Below, one piece after another: positions 60,456-64,000 of a stretch of 64,000 bases of DNA (positions within the stretch are counted from its first letter, which is position 1; the number at the start of each line of letters is the position of its first letter). Below the pieces are notes generated by a model. That model was given only the letters and a program-made list of their open reading frames with translations. It had not been told where the DNA came from and did not search any database. The stretch lies in NCBI RefSeq assembly GCF_026210795.1, contig NC_089430.1, positions 5,704,001-5,768,000 on the forward strand, written 5' to 3'. A program made the position numbers and the translations under genes. The DNA comes from Rhizophagus irregularis (lineage: Eukaryota; Glomeromycota; Glomeromycetes; Glomerales; Glomeraceae).

Positions 60456-63400
60456 AATGTAATCAATAAGAAAGAAAGAATGAATGAATTTAAGTTCATT
60501 CACTTGATAAATTAGTAAAATTGTTGATCAAAATTTCATGTTGTCCCACATAAATTTTGTGACCTTAGGGCGTAATATTTTACGCCTCATAACCAAAAAA
60601 GAAAAATATTACTACCATTTACATATTTAGATTTGCACATTTAGTATGATCAATAATTTACGTTTTTTTTTTTTTTTTTTTCAGCGTATAATTTGCGTTT
60701 AACAAATTTGATTGTCATACTTAATGAATAGATAGTATCAAATAATTTGATAAACAAAAATCAATGATTATTATTCAATAGACTATTTTTTTGTAGTATC
60801 TTACTTAAAAAATCTAGTGTAATAGGTATGTCATGGGTTTTCATGTACACAATCCAAATTATTTATATGAAGACTATTCTAAAGTCTAAACGTCAGACAT
60901 ATTTTTTTTTATATAGATGAAGTTTAAAAAAAATTTACAAAAATAAAATAACAAAAAAAAAATACGAAATATATTAAATTATATTCTAAAAATTGTACTT
61001 GGTTTTTTATGTTGTATTATTTTCATTTCTATTATTAAATTAAATAATATTACAATAAATTTAGTAATAAAAAAAAAATTCTATTTTGTAATAAATAGAC
61101 TTAATATATAATTTTCCAGTAAGTCAAATTAGAAGGATTTATTATAAGATTTTTTAATACTCATCTAAAATCTTTTTATTTAATAAAATTCACTTTTAAA
61201 AAAATCTTTTTTTAACGAGAAAATTTTTTTATAGAGCCTATGAAAATTTTTTAATAAAATCCATTTGAATTTTTAGATATAGATTTTTGTTCATAAAGAT
61301 ACTTTATTAATATAAATATAAAATTACAAGAAGTTAATATAATAATTCTCAGTTTAATAATATTCCAATAAGATAATTTCTAAAGTATAATCATAATTTC
61401 TAATAAATTCTAATAATAGACCCCTTTCAAACCGTCCAAATTTTATAATTTCTGTCGATCATTATTTTTCACTAAAATATTCTTTCATAAAATTATTTCA
61501 ATTTTTTTCATTTTTAAACTTTTTTTCAATTTTGATTTTTCCACTTTTTGACTTTTTTACTCACAAAATATCCTTTTCAAAAATGTCGTTTTTCACTTTT
61601 CGTAAATATTAATTTTCCAAAATTTTCAATTTTCGATCTTCAAATCCTTTTCTTATTATAGTAATATCTCGATTCTAGTTCCCAATTCTAAATCTAAAAA
61701 TAAAAGTGAACACAAGAATCGTTACGGATGTTACACTTGTAACATTACACAATTATAATACTATACTAATAAATTCACTAGGTGCTCACGGCATTACAGT
61801 AATGCCGGGATCTAAGGCATTTATTAATTACAAACCGCAGCAATTTATTTATTGTCGGTACATAACCTACGAATTTTGAAGTGAAATACGTATAAAAACC
61901 TCCTGGGTCATGAGGTTAAACTGATTCATATACAATGTTAAGTGTTGTATGGATTTTATTGGTTAACTGGAAATGATGATTAATATTTATCAACTGCGGG
62001 ATACTTTTATGGAAGTTCATTACGATTGTCAACTTTTTAATGATTATAATTTAGGAAATAATTTATCTTATTATCATAATTTTGGAAGGAATTACGTATG
62101 TTGATCACAAATTGATGAAATAATCACGTGGAAAGATGACGATATAATCGATATATTATAACATGAAGTTGGACATAATCTTCGACCTTAAATTTTGGAC
62201 CTTAAATTATTATATTTTACACATTCCTTAATATTCGATTCTTTTATACTATTTTCTTATGATGTAAAAGTACATTTCTTAATAACTTATGAATTCTATT
62301 GGTAATTTAACCTAAGTTACTCTTGTGGTTTCACCGGGGACAACAGGTTATTTTATTGATTTTATTCGTGAATTTCATTTTATTTCATATTTTGGGATGG
62401 GAATTTTGGGCATTCGATGAATTTTATAATATTTTATTCATGAAATAATGTTTGAAAATGGGTTTTATTAAGGAAATAATCTTATTTTTGAAAAACGGAA
62501 GGGGAATTATAGCAAATTTTTATTTGATGAATTCATGATAATTTATATTTAGGTTGATACTATTATGTATTTCCCCAATAGTGGGAAGATAATCGAGAAA
62601 ATTAATATTTTATTATATTTAATAAAGGAATATTCACGTAAGACCATCGACCCCCAGTCTTACAGCGTCGAAGCGGTGCTACGATCCGTTCATCCGTCAC
62701 TTGGATAATCTTTAGTGTATTATTTTAATAATCAGGAAATTAGCTCTTTTAAAGAATAAAAATTTATACAAGTTGTACAATGGTATTACTTTGTAAATAA
62801 TTTTTATAAACCAGTTGCACGCATTAGCAATATATCTTACAGTTCCTGTTGCTGCGCCACACAAGAAAGCGAAGAAGAAGCAAGTTTTTGGAGCGACTTC
62901 TTTTTGCAGTATACTTCACCAGTGTTTTTATTGCCTGAAGTACTGAATAGTCTATGGCCAATAGGCTTCGTAACTTACTTGCCAAAGGAACCTATACTGT
63001 GATAATTGCAGAGAAAAAAATTTCATATCGGGTATTGCATTGGCCACTTTTTTGATGGGTTTTGTCGTTGTAAAATTTGTGTCATAAAATTTGTAAAGTA
63101 ATTAAAAAATAAAGGAAAGTAAGTTTTTTATATATTATTTTGTTGTACAAGCTTTTCAATAGCAATAAATACATAAAAGTTAAATTGTAATACTTAATGA
63201 AGTCATGATTTACGCGAAAGTATATTTTTTATATGAAAAAATAATTTTTATTTCGCGTTAATGTCACATAGCTTTGACACGGACAAATTTTAAGGAATTT
63301 CACATTTTGTAATTATATAAATATTTATTATAGTTTGGATTAATAGTGAAAATTATTATTATTTATTATTATTATTTTAAAAAAAGTTTCTTAATTAAAC

Positions 63401-64000
63401 ACATACAATTTATTTAAAATTTAAATATGCAAATAATTCTTTATATTACGATCGCTTTCGTTAAACAAAGATAATTATAAATACCGAAAACTTCTTCATT
63501 AATAATAAACAAAAATTCTCACGAAATGATTTTTACTTTAGAAAGGCGGTCAAATTATACAAATAAACCATATCGGTACCAAATACATAATCAAACTTTA
63601 CGAAATGTGCTCATCTCCTAGTACGGGGACCCACCCTTCAAATTTCTTACGAAATGATCCAATTAGAATTTGTCAAATTATTCATTATCACGATGTCTTC
63701 AAAGGTATTTATATATGGTATTATACGTAGAAAAACCATCTGTTTTAAACTTAAAAATTTTATTTAGCTTTTCTAAATTCCCATTTAATTAAATTTTTAT
63801 TTTCACTTGGACCATTTTATTTTAGGATAACTTAATACTGGAAACATAGCGGGCTTTCCAATTTTATCTCAATTTTATCACACGATATACTGTAAGTACC
63901 GTTGTGAGATTTTGTTTTTTGAAAAATTCTACATATTAAAATATTCCTCAAATTTTGCTATCTAGTTGGTATTTTTAGCATACCTATTTTTATTAAATCT
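60456..64000. other. AT-rich intergenic region at the right end
   Basis: No supported gene. Between 60900 and 61600 there are diverged A/T-rich repeats such as TTTTTAATAAAATCCATTT. Short GC-richer patches occur near 61790, 62650 and 62840-62900 (the last has a T/C-rich AG and a basic frame P-H-K-K-A-K-K-K-Q, too short to call). No tRNA or rRNA was recognised. Confidence 0.45.

Noticed and set aside
62640-62710. GC-rich patch considered as a tRNA or small RNA gene
   Set aside because: No cloverleaf could be drawn and there are no box A/box B-like sequences at proper spacing.

Overview
The window is strongly AT-rich, intron-rich eukaryotic DNA. Its gene content matches arbuscular-mycorrhizal fungi of the Glomeromycotina, most likely Rhizophagus irregularis or a close relative. 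This is inferred from family content, not from a database search. The diagnostic signs are a local expansion of TKL-type protein kinases with a Cys-rich N-terminal module followed by a W-T-S-G-N motif, a MATA-type HMG-box gene, a TRP-like ion channel with a beta-propeller-like N-terminus, and many hAT, MULE and miniature DNA transposons. Introns are short (about 60-130 bp), with GT..AG borders and T-rich 3' ends. I rebuilt the exon chains by hand; the intact genes listed keep frame across all junctions.

Layout. 1-2139: 3' part of an hAT transposase gene with its element end. 2402-2767: mariner-type miniature element. 6595-8109: kinase gene 1. 8329-9574: non-coding element with a ladder of micro-exon-like units. 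10818-12083: kinase lacking its N-lobe, with three extra tail exons. 17197-19685: kinase with three tandem N-lobe modules. 21053-22461 (minus): small zinc-ribbon-like gene built from tandemly duplicated exons. 23940-28217 (minus): eight-exon TRP-like channel. 28483-31593: foldback and two hAT miniature elements. 32984-33727 (minus): HMG-box gene with a 42-bp internal tandem repeat. 37563-43130 (minus): kinase pseudogene split by a 3.8-kb MULE that itself carries a pogo-type miniature element. 44567-46201 (plus) and 48566-49990 (minus): an inverted pair of kinase paralogues with a third 5' relic between them. 50961-51848: another TCCGGAGC element, a 295-bp palindrome and a broken membrane-protein ORF. 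53654-55533: kinase with one frameshift. 58267-60455 (minus): intact eight-exon kinase. The remainder is AT-rich intergenic DNA.

The genes do not form a pathway. The unifying theme is rapid local duplication and decay of kinase genes. Whole genes are copied, N-terminal modules are copied inside one gene, and the short phase-1 exons of the C-terminal tail are copied or lost. Three of the seven kinase loci with a readable catalytic loop have Asn in place of the catalytic Asp of HRD, which suggests a move from enzymes to pseudokinases. The most novel-looking items are the tandem-exon gene at 21053-22461, the triple-N-lobe kinase at 17197-19685 and the micro-exon ladder at 8815-9574.
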